NCBI GenBank assembly: GCA_036897625.1
Contig: JAYMTA010000389.1
Location: 1-30,048 of the forward strand
Direction: 5' to 3'
Source of the DNA: Pelargonium cotyledonis
Taxonomy: Eukaryota; Streptophyta; Magnoliopsida; Geraniales; Geraniaceae
DNA length: 30,048 nt
Part shown: piece by piece, positions 29,962-30,048 of the stretch
Position numbering within the stretch: position 1 is the first letter of the stretch
How the letters are laid out: every line of letters begins with the position of its first letter
Position numbers and translations under genes: made by a program
The notes under the pieces: generated by a model
Seen by the model: only the letters and a program-made list of their open reading frames with translations
Told to the model about the DNA's origin: nothing
Databases searched by the model: none

Positions 29962-30048
29962 ATGCAATCCCGATTCCGAGCTCTCTCTCAGGCCCTCAAA
30001 TCCACCGCCACCAGGCCCTTCTCCTCCACCGTCACCGCCGTCACCACT
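29962..30048 (+). CDS. LIP1: 5' end of a mitochondrially targeted protein, probably lipoyl synthase
   Basis: Only the first 29 codons are in the window; the frame is open to the edge. The peptide starts MQSRFRALSQALKSTATRPF and continues SSTVTAVTT. It is rich in Arg, Ser, Ala and Thr, with no Asp or Glu, and has the R-x-F-S-S pattern of a plant mitochondrial presequence. The ATG has good context (ACCACCATGC) after a CT-rich leader. The lipoyl synthase call rests mainly on position: in Arabidopsis, LIP1 (At2g20860) follows SRF1 (At2g20850), and its presequence also has an FSSS-AVT stretch, both from memory. Lipoyl synthase is a radical-SAM enzyme that inserts sulfur into octanoyl groups on mitochondrial dehydrogenase and glycine-cleavage proteins. 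None of its catalytic motifs are visible here. Confidence 0.5.
   Translation, partial: MQSRFRALSQALKSTATRPFSSTVTAVTT

Noticed and set aside
1-30048. CRISPR arrays, operons, prophage or plasmid features
   Set aside because: The intron-rich genes and plant families show nuclear plant DNA; no spaced short repeats or bacterial signals were seen.

Overview
This is nuclear DNA from a flowering plant, almost certainly a eudicot. The genes have many introns with plant-type splice sites, the spacers are AT-rich, and decayed retrotransposons and MITEs sit in introns and between genes. The protein families are plant families (ULTRAPETALA, PLS-class PPR, STRUBBELIG receptor kinase, plant SCAMP). A rosid such as Rosaceae is possible, but the species cannot be fixed from the sequence alone.

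Six genes can be read. From left to right they are: an ULTRAPETALA1-type SAND-domain regulator (+, 504-3515, 3 exons); the H/ACA snoRNP assembly factor NAF1 (-, 7226-4201, 3 exons); an intronless E-type PLS pentatricopeptide repeat protein (+, 9189-11003); a secretory carrier membrane protein, SCAMP (-, 16650-11719, 13 coding exons); a STRUBBELIG-receptor-family LRR kinase of the SRF1/SRF3 type (-, 24593-18153, 16 coding exons plus a probable 5' UTR intron); and the first 29 codons of a mitochondrially targeted protein at the right edge (+, 29962 onward), probably lipoyl synthase. All exon joins were checked for frame. The five complete models give uninterrupted proteins of 237, 724, 604, 302 and 787 residues. 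The genes do not form a pathway; what links them is position.

The gene order matches, from memory, two Arabidopsis segments at once. NAF1-PPR-SCAMP match neighbouring loci on chromosome 1, and ULT-SCAMP-SRF1-LIP1 match neighbouring loci on chromosome 2. The window therefore looks like a pre-duplication order later split between two Arabidopsis copies.

The remaining DNA holds a 5'-truncated retroelement with a 16-bp target duplication (ULT1 intron 2), a GC-rich element with a LINE-like tail (about 8150-9066), a second tail of the same type (about 29460-29587), a Stowaway-like MITE and two small inverted-repeat elements in SCAMP introns, a decayed TRIM plus two MITEs and a SINE-like tRNA-promoter sequence in SRF introns, and a dispersed family of elements rich in CGGGTT/AACCCG. 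The 25.3-29.4 kb spacer is AT-rich with no convincing gene.

I found no evidence of a new multi-gene system. The points most worth a second look are two GC-AG introns in the SRF gene, a 53-codon upstream reading frame before ULT1, an in-frame 99-bp duplication in NAF1, the TRIM remnant, and the mosaic colinearity.
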